DNA from: Cervus elaphus
Lineage: Eukaryota > Chordata > Mammalia > Artiodactyla > Cervidae
NCBI RefSeq assembly: GCF_910594005.1
Contig: NC_057815.1
Span: 76,369,552 to 76,433,551, forward strand
Length of the DNA: 64,000 nt
Direction: 5' to 3'
The notes beneath the pieces were generated by a model. That model ran no database searches. It saw nothing but the letters and a program-made list of their open reading frames with translations, and was not told the DNA's origin. This document shows positions 11,548-22,489 of this stretch, piece after piece; within the stretch, counting starts at the first letter, position 1, and the number at the start of each line of letters is the position of its first letter. Made by a program: the position numbers and the translations under genes.

Positions 11548-11893
11548 CAGGGCCTCCCTGGTGGTTCAGTGATAAAGAATTCACCTGCCAATGCGAGAGA
11601 CGTAGATTCGATCCCTGATCCAGCAAGATCCCACATACTGGGGAGCAACTAAACTCCTGTGTCACAACTATTGAGCCTGTGCTCTAGAGCCCTGGAACCA
11701 CAACTATTGAAGGCCAGGTGCCCTAAAGCCCATTCTTGGAAACAAGAGAAGCCACCACAATGAGAAGCCCACGTACCGTAACTAGAGAGTAACCCCTGCT
11801 CACCGCAACCAGAGAAAAGCCCGCACAGCAACAAAGACCCAGCACAGCCGAAAGCAAAGTAAATAAATAAATAAACAACAACAACAACAAAAG
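11548..11893 (+). mobile_element. tRNA-derived SINE, CHR-2 type, full length
   Basis: It starts agggcctccctggtggttca, has a tRNA-like promoter region, a series of 'caacta / gagaagccc' modules and a taaataaataaa(caa)n tail. A perfect 13-bp target duplication aatcacttctctc lies at 11535-11547 and 11894-11906. At about 346 bp it is the most complete copy of this family here. Confidence 0.95.
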
Positions 11894-11928
11894 AATCACT
11901 TCTCTCTATATCAGACTCCATTGGGATA

Positions 11929-11942
11929 TGCCCACGTGGGCA
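11929..11942. repeat. 14-bp perfect palindrome with E-box
   Basis: TGCCCACGTGGGCA is self-complementary and centred on CACGTG, the site class of MYC/MAX, USF and related bHLH factors. A similar 12-bp palindrome occurs at 51741-51752. Confidence 0.6.
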
Positions 11943-12074
11943 CAGGAAAGTCCGTGATAAGAAAGACCTGGAAGGAAGATGTCTCATCCATTTATCATTA
12001 TTTTTATAAGAGGTAAATGTGAGCTTATGCGTCTTACTCGTTATTGTAAAATAACACCCTAAACATTTATGGGA

Positions 12075-12284
12075 TGGGGTGGCGCGGTGATAAAGAATCC
12101 GCCTGCCAATGCAGGAGACACAAGTCACGAGGGTTCGATCCCTGGGTTGGGAAGATCCCCTGGAGGAGGAAATGGTAACCCATTCCAGTATTCTTTCCTG
12201 GAAAATTCCATGAACAGAGGAACCTGGCGGGCTACAGTCCATGGGGTTGCAAAGAGTCGGACACAACTGAGCACAATGACAACA
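12075..12284 (+). mobile_element. Bov-tA SINE
   Basis: The tRNA-like region (agggttcgatccctgggttg) and BovA body are present. The head is diverged (ggggtggcgcggtgataaag). A 12-bp target duplication with one change (acatttaYggga) lies at 12063-12074 and 12285-12296. It ends in (caa)n-like sequence. Confidence 0.93.
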
Positions 12285-12299
12285 ACATTTACGGGACAG

Positions 12300-12955
12300 G
12301 CTTGAACCCATCAAGAAGAATCAGGTGGCTCACCAATGAATTAGTGACCTCACTCTGAGAATCACTGCTCTAGGTGTGAATAATATTACAGGTAGGGTTT
12401 CTTTTATAAGTGTTTATAAATGTAATTAGAATGAATTATATTGGAAGACACACTAAATGCCAATCATCATGATTAACTGTCTCATCTTTTTAAGTGGCCA
12501 CAGAATAGTGTGCGGCCGCCCCCGAGATCATGTAATTCCAGGTAGCTCCCATCCTCAGACTCCACTCCTCAGGTCTAATCCAAATCCCGTTTGCTTAGGC
12601 TCAGCAGATTCCCTCCAGTTTTATATTCTTTGGGGGAAAAAAAAAATCTTGTGACACCATTCTCCAAATACTATGCTACCATCTCAAATGTAGAGAATGA
12701 CTAGGAATAGTGTGCCCTACCAGAGGACCTGAGCCCTGCCAAAATTACCAGAGGAGACGCTGAATCAAGTGGCCTACCTGGTGTCCTGAAGAGAACCAGT
12801 TTCTTGGAGGAGAGGGAGGAAATCAGCATGCGACTGCTGATGAATCAATCTGTTTAGTTCATGTAGAAATAAACCCACTGGGTATGAAGACCTCCATTCA
12901 AAGTTCACCAAATGTTACTGTGCTTCTCTATATTAAAAGTAAAAATGTCAAACTC
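12300..12955. other. Unique noncoding DNA
   Basis: No repeat or coding signal is visible. Confidence 0.5.
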
Positions 12956-12959
12956 TAGA

Positions 12960-13775
12960 AAGACATTCTGTCATTGCTGCCTTTCTAACCAAGCTCAGAT
13001 TCATCCCCTCCTCTCCATCTTTTGCTGCACCTCTTCAGAGTGGTATTGTACCTTGCCCGGACCATTGCAGTAGCCTCTAAACTGGCCCCTCTGACCTTAG
13101 TCTCATTTTTCACACTGCTGAAAAGTTAATCTTCCCAAAGTCCCGCTCTGATAATATTACTCCCCTGATCAAAAAACTTGAATCATTGCTTCCCATTGCC
13201 TGTTAACAGAATTAAGATCACTTAATCTTAATCCCAGATTGCTTAGTCTGGGATTCAAGGCAATTTTTCCTTTCCAATGTCGCTTCCTACATCACTCCAA
13301 GCAATCTGCAAGGCCCACCCCTCTCAGTACAGACTCCCTGCTTCTGAGCTTGCAGTTCCCCCACCTGGAGTACTGTCCTCTGCCCTCATTACATCTCCTC
13401 TTCAACCCTCTAAGACAAGATTCGATCCATGCTTAAAGGCTTAGAAGAGAAATTCCATCTTTTCTATAAAAAGTGCAAAGAGCAGTTCCCGGTTCATAAG
13501 CACACAATAAATATTATCTGTTATCATTGTTGTTACTGCCATGAAGTCGTTAATCTTCAAAGATGGAACCAACCCCTTCCTCTTACAGGATTTTTAATTT
13601 TAGCTCTCTTAAGATACACTTAATTACATGGTATTCCCTTTCATAGTTATTTAACTATATATTTCATCTTCTCTTAACAGACTGTAAGCTCCTTAAAAAG
13701 ATCTGATTTCATTCATTTTTGTATCCTCCATGTCAGAATACAAGGCCTTAAACACAGATTTGAAGAAAAATGTTA
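12960..13775 (-). repeat. L2 LINE fossil
   Basis: It has the reverse-strand L2 3' end pattern: gcttcccattgcctgttaac, then cctggagtactgtcctctgc, then cttcaaccctctaagac, then gactgtaagctccttaaaaag, in that order. It is old and has no open frame. Confidence 0.65.
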
Positions 13776-13954
13776 AGTATTGCACTAGCCCACAGGGGGG
13801 CATGGTTGAGCTACTCTCAATGGTGGAGTCAGCCTACAATCAGTAATATTGTCTTTAGAACTGAAAGGCTTTTCTCCCTTGAAAGTGTATTTGTAAATCT
13901 GTTTAAAATAAGTATATATGCATTATGTGTGATTACAACTCTGTTCATGTTGAC

Positions 13955-14465
13955 ATGGAAAGGCAGGTGCAATACAGTGAATTTTAAAAAGGAATAAGCA
14001 AAATAGAATTTCTATGGTCTGATTTTTATAAAAATCTACCTGGGCTTCCCAGGTGGGGCTAATGATAAAAAAAACTCGCCCGCCAGTGCAGGAAATGGAA
14101 GAGACACGGGTTCGATCCCCAGGTTGGGAAGATCCCCTGGAGGAGGGCATGGCAACCCACTCCAGTATTCTTGCCTGGAGAATCCCATGGACAGAGGAGC
14201 CTGATGGGCTGCCGTTCATGAAGTCACAAAGAAATCAGACATGACAGAGCGACTTAGCATGCATGCAGCACATTCTTAAACATTCACGGGAAAAGTAAAA
14301 GTCTGGAAGAATATCCACCATGATGTTATGACCTGTTATCTCTAGCAGGGGAGGGGGAAAAAGAGGGCAGTAATATGGAGGTTTTTATTTTTATTTAGTA
14401 CTTTTTTGGATTTTTAAAATAATCAATGCATATTAATTTTATAATTGAAAAATTAAAGCTATTTA
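13955..14465 (+). repeat. Old L1 3' end, split by a SINE
   Basis: tatggtctgatttttataaaa before the SINE and gaagaatatccaccatgatg ... gtttttatttttatttagta after it follow the 3' UTR of older L1 families. Confidence 0.55.
14042..14268 (+). mobile_element. Bov-tA SINE
   Basis: The head (gcttcccaggtggggctaat), B-box region (gggttcgatccccaggttgg) and BovA body are present, ending ...cgacttagcatgcatgcag. No clear target duplication was found. Confidence 0.92.
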
Positions 14466-14569
14466 CTTTAGAAAAATATCCAAAGTGCTTCTCTCTCTTT
14501 TCATCTCATCTCCATCTCCATATTTGATGTATTTAAAAGTAAACACACAACTTTGAGAATTTTCTGATG

Positions 14570-15140
14570 TACTAAAGCAAAGATTTTCAAAATCTCTTGA
14601 TACATTGCACCAGGGGTGTCTCAGTAATTTTTCATGGCACCCCTGAAATGAAAGAAATACCTAACAGTTAACACTTGTTAAATCGCTGAGTTCAAACAAC
14701 TTACTAGTTATGTCCTAGTAATTTCATAGCCATTTAAAAGAATAATACGAATAGACTGAAAAAAATTAATTTCCTTCTTAAATGATCACAATCACTTATT
14801 CATGGACTGTGTACACCTACTGCACACGGGACAGCTTCTTAAACATTGGAATCGGATTGGACACTGCTCCCCTCGTTTCCTACTCCGCGCTGGTTCCATC
14901 TAATGACCGACTTTACCACTGCAGCCACCAAAAACCCAGCTCCGCAAAGATATGACATCATTAAAGGAATGCAGCACGATCTAATGTTGAAACTATGAAC
15001 ACCTTGAGCTAGTGGTTCTTGAGCATCCCACAGTATAGCTCTGTTTTCCTTTAAAATTTAAAATATCTCATAGCACCCTGCAAGTGCACTGCAGCACCTC
15101 AAGACACCGAAGGGCACAATTTGAGAATCGGTAGATTCAC
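14570..15140. repeat. Probable hAT-like DNA transposon fossil
   Basis: The left end (agattttcaaaatctcttga ... cggcacccctgaaatg-like) and right end (gtggttcttgagcatcccac ... gggcacaatttgagaatcgg) resemble the ends of old Charlie-type elements. The family is uncertain. Confidence 0.35.
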
Positions 15141-15344
15141 AAGATAAAGCTGGTTGTTTCCTGTGAGGCTGGTGGAAGGGGAAGAAACCTCATTAAATTT
15201 TCCTTGAAACTATTCCAACCTAATAGCTCAGTCAAAATTACTTTTGTTTTCTGTGAACCAAAGTCTTCTGGGAAGGAGAAAAGGATGGTGTGGGAAGCTG
15301 AGCTGACCTCCAGGCTCAGAGTTTCCACGTGTCCCCATTCCACC

Positions 15345-15715
15345 AAGTTCAGTTCAGTTGCTCAGTCATGTCCGACTCTTTGAGACCCCATGGACTGCAG
15401 CACGCCAGGCTTCCCCGTCCATCAACAACTCCCGGAGCTTGGTCAAACTCATGTCGATTGAGTTGGTGATACCATCTAACCATCTCATCCTCTGTCCTCC
15501 CCTTCTCCTCCTGCCTTCAATCTTTCCCAGCATCAGGGTCTTTTCCAATGAGTCAGTTCTTTGAATCTGGTGGCCAAAGTATTGGAGTTTCAGCTTCAGC
15601 ATCAGTCCTTCCAATGAATATTCAGGACGGATTTCCTTTAGGATGGACTGGTTTGATCTCCTTGCAGTCCAAGGAACTCTCAAGAGACTTCTCCAACACC
15701 ACAATTTAAAAGCTT
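15345..15715 (-). mobile_element. BovB 3' end, 5' truncated
   Basis: On the minus strand it encodes the BovB C-terminal tail (a WTARRSNQSILKEI... frame of about 110 codons, still open) and ends in the tgaactgaact-type 3' terminus. A 9-bp target duplication cattccacc lies at 15336-15344 and 15716-15724. It is a young-looking, intact truncated insertion. Confidence 0.94.
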
Positions 15716-16220
15716 CATTCCACCGAAGTCCTCTTCTAACTCTCTTCTCTCCAACTCAAAACTGAGTACCAAGAGCAGCCTCCAAAGCAGCATGTCCCTG
15801 GGAAACACCCAAATTCTTCTCCATGTTTTTCTGAGCCTGGATCTCCAAATATCCTACTAACTTTTCCATCTCTCTACCCAACTGTTTTGAGGCTTTGCAA
15901 AGATCTAAGGAGAACTTCTGTTGAGCCAGCCCTCGTCCCTTCCCAAATCAAAAAGGACTTTCTCCTGCCAGGAATCACCAGTTAGCTCCTGGGACCAAGC
16001 CCTCCAATCAAGTTCAAAACTGCTGCTATCCAAATCCACTTGACATGGGGACTAAGAAGAATTTTTTCTCTAAAGTTGAATGAATCCAATTTCACATCTT
16101 GATTTAATGAGATGATTGGTGATTCTCTATTATCAACTCAAATATAATTAAAATAAATCCCAAAGTCATCGCCCACTTGTGCGGAAGGAAGCTCTGTTCA
16201 GGGACTGCTTAAAGCACTTA
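15716..16220. other. Unique noncoding DNA
   Basis: No repeat or gene signal was recognised. Confidence 0.5.
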
Positions 16221-16224
16221 ATCT

Positions 16225-16640
16225 TACAGGTAGGTGGAAACAACCCAAATATCCATATATAACAACAAATGTAGCATATACATACAATGGAGTACTATTC
16301 AGTCTAAAAAGGAAGGAAATACAGACCCAGGCTACAACACGAATGGACCTTGAAAACATTACACTAAGTGAAATAAGCTAGATACAAAAGGACAATTATT
16401 GTATGATTCTACTTACATGATGTCCCTTGAGATTAAATTCATTGAAAATGGAATGGCGGTTGCCAAGGGCTAGAGTGGGGAGTGGGAATGGGAGTTATTG
16501 TTTAGTGGGTATGGAGTTTCAGTTTGGGAAGATGAAAAAGTTCTGGAGTTGGATAATAGTGATGGTTGTTGAACAATGTAAATGCCCTTAATGCCATTGA
16601 ATTGTACACTTTAAAAACATTAAACTTTAAAATAGCTAAA
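16225..16640 (+). repeat. Old L1 3' end
   Basis: It contains aatggagtactattcagtc, gaatggaccttgaaaacatt, ctaagtgaaataagctagat and a cttgagattaaattcattg 3' UTR, in the forward L1 order. Confidence 0.85.
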
Positions 16641-16727
16641 GTAAATTTATGTTTAAAATTAGCTTTTTAAAAGTCATGGAGATGATTTTTATGGTAAGGG
16701 GAGCCTTTGATTTAACTGGAACCATGT

Positions 16728-16872
16728 CCCGGGGTTGGGAAGATCCACTGGAGAAGGAAATGTCAACCCACTCCAGTATTCTTGCCTGGAAAATCCCATG
16801 GACAGAGGAGTCTGGCAGGCTACAGTCCATGGGGTCGCAAAGAGTCGGACACAACTGAGTGACTAAGCACAG
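16728..16872 (+). mobile_element. Bov-tA SINE, 5' truncated
   Basis: It starts inside the tRNA-BovA junction (ggggttgggaagatccactg) and runs through to the end (gagtcggacacaactgagtg). It is closely followed by a second copy. Confidence 0.92.
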
Positions 16873-16889
16873 GCTATGTCCCTAAATGT

Positions 16890-17115
16890 CAGGCTTCCCA
16901 GGGGGCTCAGTGGTAAAGAAGCTGCCTAGCAATGCAGAAATCGCAGGAGATGAGGGTTCAATCCCTAGGTTGGAAAGATCCCCTGGAGGAGGAAATGGCA
17001 ACCCAGTCTAGTATTCTTGCCAGAAAAATCCCCTGGACAGAGGAGCCTGGCTGGTTACAGTCCACAGGGTCGCCAAGAGTCGGACACGGCTGAACGACTG
17101 TGCACGCACGCACAC
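16890..17115 (+). mobile_element. Bov-tA SINE
   Basis: The head (aggcttcccagggggctcag), tRNA-like region and BovA body are complete. Its tail is gtgcacgcacgcacac. It lies in tandem with the copy at 16728, with about 17 bp between them. Confidence 0.93.
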
Positions 17116-17735
17116 CAATGTCCCCGTCAATGGAGAGCTTGCAGCAAACCTAGAGATGAGTCCATTTGGGTGATTTGGTGTGAAACACATACATGAAGTT
17201 TCAAAACCCTGTTCTAAAGAAAACAGTGTCTAAATAAGTGGACAAATAATAGAAACAGGGCTTCCACCTCTTCTAGCCCATCAGAAGGAAGAGTAAAATA
17301 TTCCTAAGGAAATTCAAAATCTCCCCCAAATTTCCCAGCCCTTCAGGAACAAGTGTGAAATTCTCACTCATCTTCCATTCAAAGTTTGATGCCGCACTTC
17401 CCCTTTGCTATAAATCTGAGGCAAGTAGTGTCTGGAATAGCAGCCTGAAGAGAGGGGCAGATGCTCACTGACCTGGGTCCCAGAACCCAGTGTCCTGGGG
17501 GTGAGGCGACCTGTGAGCTGTGACCTGGCTGGACTGTGGGACTGATGTTGTTAACGGAACATGGTGCTCTGCTTGCTCTTTCCTTGCAGGCCTGGTCTCC
17601 TGATACATTTCCAAACTGTGTTCTGGGGTCAGCTGGGGTAATGCTGCATGATACATTCTGTAAAGGCTCAGAGAAGTCCTGCCGAAGAGAAATTTCAACT
17701 CCAGCTTTCTCACATCCTCACCCACTGATCATTTA
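17116..17735. other. Unique noncoding DNA
   Basis: No repeat was recognised. Opposed frames of 66 and 86 codons (17536-17736 plus, 17465-17725 minus) have no domains. Confidence 0.5.
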
Positions 17736-17739
17736 AAAA

Positions 17740-18535
17740 TGTCCCTAGCTCTTCCTCTTCTCTATTTTGCCACTGGTATCCAATCTCCAAACTTCAGAGT
17801 CTATTTTTTTTTTTTTAATTTCTCCTTTGGCCAATATATACCATCATTCCTCAAACTATAAATCTGGCTCCTCCTCTCCCATCAAAACTTCTTTTTTCCT
17901 ATGCCTCCTGCCATCATGCTAGTTGAAATCCTATGATCATCCCACTTGACTATCCCCAAAGCCTCCTCGCTGGTCTCCACATCTTGTTTTCTTCTCTCTT
18001 AACAACCACCATCAGAAGAATGGTTCTAGGTCAGGTCAAAGTGCTGGGCACATCACAACTACACTTAGGAGCCCTCAATGGCTCCCAGGGCCAAACGGCT
18101 AAGGAAGGCCAGACCCCTCGGTGAGGTTCTCTCCGCTTTTCACTCCAACCTGTCCTCCTGGTCTCATCCTCCACCTAACATTCCAGTCAACTCAACTATT
18201 TACAGGCCTCAAGATTTCTTACCCAGCTGCCCATTTGCACTCTTCAATGAACTCTGAAGTCCAGCTCAGATACTAGAATCACTGTGAAATCACTGATCTT
18301 TTCTTTGCATTCTCCCAAACACTTCAATTGTTGGATCTCATAATACAATCAGCTTTGATTAGTGTCACATATCAAAACAATCAATAGTATATCCAACATG
18401 TTACACACTGAAGGACTACAAACAACTTTGAAGGTCCAACTGTCTTATTCATCTCTGTATTTTCCCTAACTGCCTAACACAAGGCTTTATACATAAAAAC
18501 ATTTAATAAATGTCTGTTGAATGACATTTAGCCCT
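17740..18535 (-). repeat. L2 LINE fossil
   Basis: The reverse L2 pattern includes gctggtctccacatcttgtt, gccctcaatggctcccaggg and a terminal aacatttaataaatgtctgt. It is degenerate. Confidence 0.6.
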
Positions 18536-18705
18536 GTTTCACACTATCAAATTCTTAAATCTCTACTATAGTCTTAAGCCAGCAATAGTCAATATTCTTT
18601 TTCCTGCATCCTGGACCTTTCTTCTGTTAAATCTTAGATGGGATCCCAATATATGTTTTACAGAAAGATTTCATATGTGTTTTTAGATAAAGAGTAAATA
18701 AAACA

Positions 18706-18727
18706 CATCTCATTTTATAATGAGTGG

Positions 18728-18782
<55 letters not shown>

Positions 18783-18798
18783 GCATCTCATTTTATAA
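18706..18798. repeat. (TA)n microsatellite between 15-bp direct repeats
   Basis: An uninterrupted TA run lies at 18733-18779 (about 23 units). The sequence catctcattttataa occurs perfectly at 18706-18720 and again at 18784-18798. The tract is expected to be length-polymorphic. Confidence 0.95.
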
Positions 18799-18799
18799 G

Positions 18800-19300
18800 C
18801 ATTTATTTTAAATTAAAATGTACAACATTTTAGCATTTCTCATTATTAAGTGAACTACTGAGAATAGTAGGCAGTTTTGATGAACATAAAATTTAAAGTA
18901 GAGGGTTTGCAATCAGTCATTTCTGGATCCAGCTTATTTCTGTATTTTGACTTGGTTTCACACAACTGAGACTATCCCAAGTCACACAGATAAGTCACAG
19001 TGTGCAACTTTATGCTAGTGGATCACTGATAGGGTAAAGAATTTCATTCGCCCTTTCCAGTGCCCTTTTAAGGCTGACGCAGTGCCTTAAGAGGCTAACA
19101 CAGGAGGATAAAGAAAGTCTCCATAAAACCCAGAGAAGAGATTTTTAGAACTCCTCTCTGGATCCTGTCTGGAGTCACAACTGAACAGGAAGATTTTAAG
19201 TCTTAGCACTTACTAAAGTCATTAAATTTAAACTTGACCTTCGGTTTGAAACAAAAAAATAAAGTGCAAATACAACTTGTTATATCAGCAAGACATTAAA
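18800..19300. other. Unique AT-rich DNA
   Basis: No repeat or gene signal was recognised. Confidence 0.5.
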
Positions 19301-19304
19301 AAAG

Positions 19305-19455
19305 CCATTCACAGCAGTTAAGGACACAGACTCTGTTTTAAAACTAAGATATCCTATTTATCTATGCAGACTTTAAGCAACTTATTTGGCCTCAGTTGCC
19401 ACATCTGTAAACTGGAAATAAACATAATTCTTCCCTCACAAGGTTGTGCAAAAAG
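19305..19455 (+). repeat. MIR fossil
   Basis: ttaaggacacagactctg ... caacttatttggcctcagttg ... ccacatctgtaaactggaaa follows forward MIR. Confidence 0.65.
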
Positions 19456-19724
19456 AAGATGGGTCACACAAATTAATGCTTCAATGGTCCTGTGTGTTAA
19501 AACGTAGTACAAGAGAATCAGAATGTGCAATCTTAATGTTTTATCATATATAAAGCAGTTACTAAAACATTTATAAGATGTACAGAAAATAGCAACATCA
19601 CAAAACCCACATACCCACCCAGGTTAAGAAAGAGAAAGATGACAGTTACTTTTGAAATGTCCAGTGTGCCCTTCCCACACCTTTTCTCCCCTACCAGGTA
19701 ACTGTTACCTTTCCCACACTGTTT

Positions 19725-19752
19725 GGTTTTGTTTGTTTGTTTGTTTGTTTTC
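19725..19752. repeat. (GTTT)n simple repeat
   Basis: This is a short tetranucleotide run of about six units. Confidence 0.9.
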
Positions 19753-19788
19753 ATTTTTAGCACTTACCCTGGCACTAGTATATGCCAG

Positions 19789-20049
19789 CAGAGAAGGCAA
19801 TGGGAACCCACTCCAGTACTCTTGCCTGGAAAATCCCATGGATGGAGGAGCCTGGTAGGCTACAGTCCATGGGGTCTCTAAGAGTCAGGACACCACTGAG
19901 CGACTTCACTTTCACTTTCATGCATTGGAGAAGGAAATGGCAACCCACTCCAGTATTCTTGCCTGGAGAATCCCAGGGATGGGGGAGCCTGGTGGGCTGC
20001 CGTCTATGGGGTCACACAGAGTCAGACATGACTGAAGCGACTTAGCAGC
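19789..20049 (+). mobile_element. BOV-A2 dimeric SINE
   Basis: Two BovA monomers lie in tandem (about 19789-19915 and 19925-20049), joined by the tcactttcactttcatgcattgg linker. There is no tRNA head, as expected for BOV-A2. A perfect 12-bp target duplication agtatatgccag lies at 19777-19788 and 20050-20061. Confidence 0.97.
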
Positions 20050-20061
20050 AGTATATGCCAG

Positions 20062-20222
20062 GCTTTAGGTACGTTCCAAAATTTACTCCAACTTAACCAT
20101 CATAAGCACTCCATGAAGTAGATAACATTTTCCTTCTTAAACGTGAGGACTGTGGGCCACAGAGATGCCGAGAAGTATCTTCAGCTGGAGGCACCCGGAT
20201 TTGAACCCAGGAAGTGGGCTGC
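20062..20222 (-). repeat. MIR fossil
   Basis: Reverse MIR order: tttactccaacttaaccatc, ccatgaagtagataacattt, tgaggactgtgggccacaga, gatttgaacccaggaagtgg. Confidence 0.6.
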
Positions 20223-20230
20223 TGTTTCCT

Positions 20231-20447
20231 AGGTTTTAAGGGCTTCGCTGGTGGGTCAGATGGTAAAGATTCCGCCTGCAATGCAGGAGACCTGGGTTCA
20301 ATCCCTGGGTCTGGAAGATACCCTGGAGCAAGAAATGGCAACCCACTCCAGTATTCTTGCCTGGAGAATCCTATGGACAGAGGAGCCTGGTGGGCTACAG
20401 TCCATGGGGTCACAAAGATGTGGACACGACTGATCGACTAACACAAT
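20231..20447 (+). mobile_element. Bov-tA SINE
   Basis: It is complete from gggcttcgctggtgggtcag to cgactgatcgactaacac. An imperfect target duplication (ctg..tttcctag / ctgcttcctag) flanks it. Confidence 0.93.
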
Positions 20448-20529
20448 CCCTGCTTCCTAGTGGGCCGCCGGAGTCCCTGTCCACCGACACAGCCAGGCTT
20501 GAGACACAGTTCGAAGCACACTCTCATGC

Positions 20530-20610
20530 TGCGTACTTGAATGAACATTTATTAAGCATACACCTGCCGAACATCACGCTGGGCTCTACAGCGCTTCAGT
20601 AAAAGCTGCT
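20530..20610 (-). repeat. MIR fragment
   Basis: aacatttattaagcatacac ... tgggctctacagcgcttc is the MIR 3' end in reverse. Confidence 0.5.
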
Positions 20611-21400
20611 TCTCCGAGTGCAACTGCAGTTCCCCCGGTTCCTCCCTGCCCCCGGTCTCTAACCCCACCCCTCAACGTGCAGGGCCGCCTGAGGGACCCT
20701 GGGAGCCCAGAGTGGCCGTGAGGAAAGGCCAGCAGACCCAGATACTCCACCTTGGTGTTGCCCAGGGTGGTTCTCAACAACAATCAATCCCCAAGGAACC
20801 ACGGGAAATTCCAAACTTCTCTGCCCCCACTCCCAGCCTCTTCCTCATCAAGGCTTCCTCCGAGAAGTGAACCACGTAGGAATCCTCAGGAATCCACAGC
20901 CTCTGCCAGCAAGAGGCCAGGCGCGGCTTCGTGAGTGACCCAGCCCACAAGGAAAGGCCTTGACTTGAGCGCATGTCACTCCCCTAATTACTCCCTGCGC
21001 TGGGAGTCCAACAATAACAGCGCATCTTTCACGGGCACCTCCCACCGTGAACTTGGGAACCTCGCATGCAGCCAAGCGCTAGGAAGTGCTAAAAGGGTCA
21101 GGGGCTGTGTGCGGCCAGCAGTCCCAGGCCCCTGGGGGAGAATCCCACTCGCTCTCTAGTCCAAAATCTGGGCCCCCAAAAAACTGCCTGAGCCCCAGCT
21201 GCCTCCAGGGCCTACTTCCTGAGGCTGGGAGGGTCACCATGGGTGGGGCCCTTAGAAGAGCCAGTGGGTCGCAGGGCAGCTGCCCCCAAGCTACCCAGGG
21301 GAAAAGGAGGTGGGGGGGCAGTAGGGGGACCAGGAGATGTTTCCTTGAGGGTCACATTCACTTAGCAGATGCTCCCAAGGCAAATGCTCTATACTCTGAC
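20611..21400. other. GC-rich unique block
   Basis: The sequence is GC-rich with moderate CpG. Frames of 60-120 codons on both strands lack domains. It may be a shore of the CpG-island domain 1.1 kb downstream. Confidence 0.4.
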
Positions 21401-21436
21401 CTTTTTTTCCCTTTCTTTCTTTCTTTTTTTTTTTTT
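21401..21436. repeat. T-rich / (CTTT)n tract
   Basis: Low-complexity pyrimidine run. Confidence 0.9.
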
Positions 21437-21529
21437 AGTATTTACTAAATATGAGTCCTGGTAGACTCTGGGAAGTGGCTTGTATGGTTCTAGGATGTTA
21501 TTAATAACAGCAAGTAAAAGAGCAAAGTT

Positions 21530-21770
21530 CCTTAAATTATCACAGTAGGGGCACACAATAATCTAATAATTTCAGATCATGATAAGAGCTTTGAAGAAAT
21601 AAAATATCCTTGTTGTGTGAGGGTGGGCAGGGAAATGGATTTTGAAAGCAGAGATCTGAATAACCAGCAAGCAAAGCAAAGGCAAGAGATAATCACTCCA
21701 AGCAGAGGGAACATCAGTACAACTGTGAGGTCTCTGATTTAATGCTGATTGGGGGTTTAGGAAATGTTTT
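21530..21770 (+). repeat. Possible L2-like fossil
   Basis: gataagagctttgaagaaat and cactccaagcagagggaaca resemble an old LINE segment. The call is tentative. Confidence 0.35.
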
Positions 21771-22480
21771 CTGAAAAATTAATGTTCTCTAAAGTCTAGT
21801 ACAAGGTAGAGTTGAGTTCTTTAGAGTGCGAAGATCAAAGTGCTATATTGGAAAATTTGTTCTTGGCTCTAAGATGCAAAAAGAATGTGTGTGAATATAT
21901 AAAGACCCTCACAAGGGTCTTTAAAGAAAGCCTTTCATGTCCTTTATCCTTTAAACTTTTATAACTTAGGTTGAAAGTGTGATACAATCTTTAACTTCTA
22001 ACTCATGTATTGAGAGACCTTTTTCTCAGAACTAATGAAGGCTTCTGTTTTCTTAGGATGTAATTAACCTCCCTGTTCTAGAATTTGAAATAAGAATGCC
22101 CTGTACCTCTAAATGCAACTATGTAAAAAGTATGTGTGCACATGGCCTTAGGCAGTGGGAGATATAGGACAGGGGTAGGGTTGTTTTCAATATTCCTTTT
22201 GTTGTTGTTGTTAAGACTGGGGAGAAAAGAATACATTGTGCACCACTGTGCGGTCTTCTTGTCCTCGATGTTAATAAATGTGTTTTTCACTGTTGTTTAT
22301 ATCCCATTTCTAACATCACTACCATCTTACATCTGCTCCAAGCCGCAGAGTTGAAAAGTGCACGAGGTCTTTACCAACCCTTGTGCAGCGAGTGCGCCTG
22401 CTCATGTGCACCCTTCTTTCTCGCTCTAGACAGCATTTCTTGGGGAGCCCTCAGGCTCCCCCCGGCCATATTTCTCCCTA
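21771..22480. other. Unique DNA left of the CpG island
   Basis: It is AT-rich up to about 22340 and then GC rises. No repeat was recognised. Confidence 0.5.
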
Positions 22481-22489
22481 GGCGCTTAT

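Noticed and set aside
10803..12314. Minus-strand frames of 281 and 221 codons
   Set aside because: They are antisense to BovB, a CHR-2-type SINE and a Bov-tA. The translated pieces are reverse-strand retroelement sequence, not a gene.
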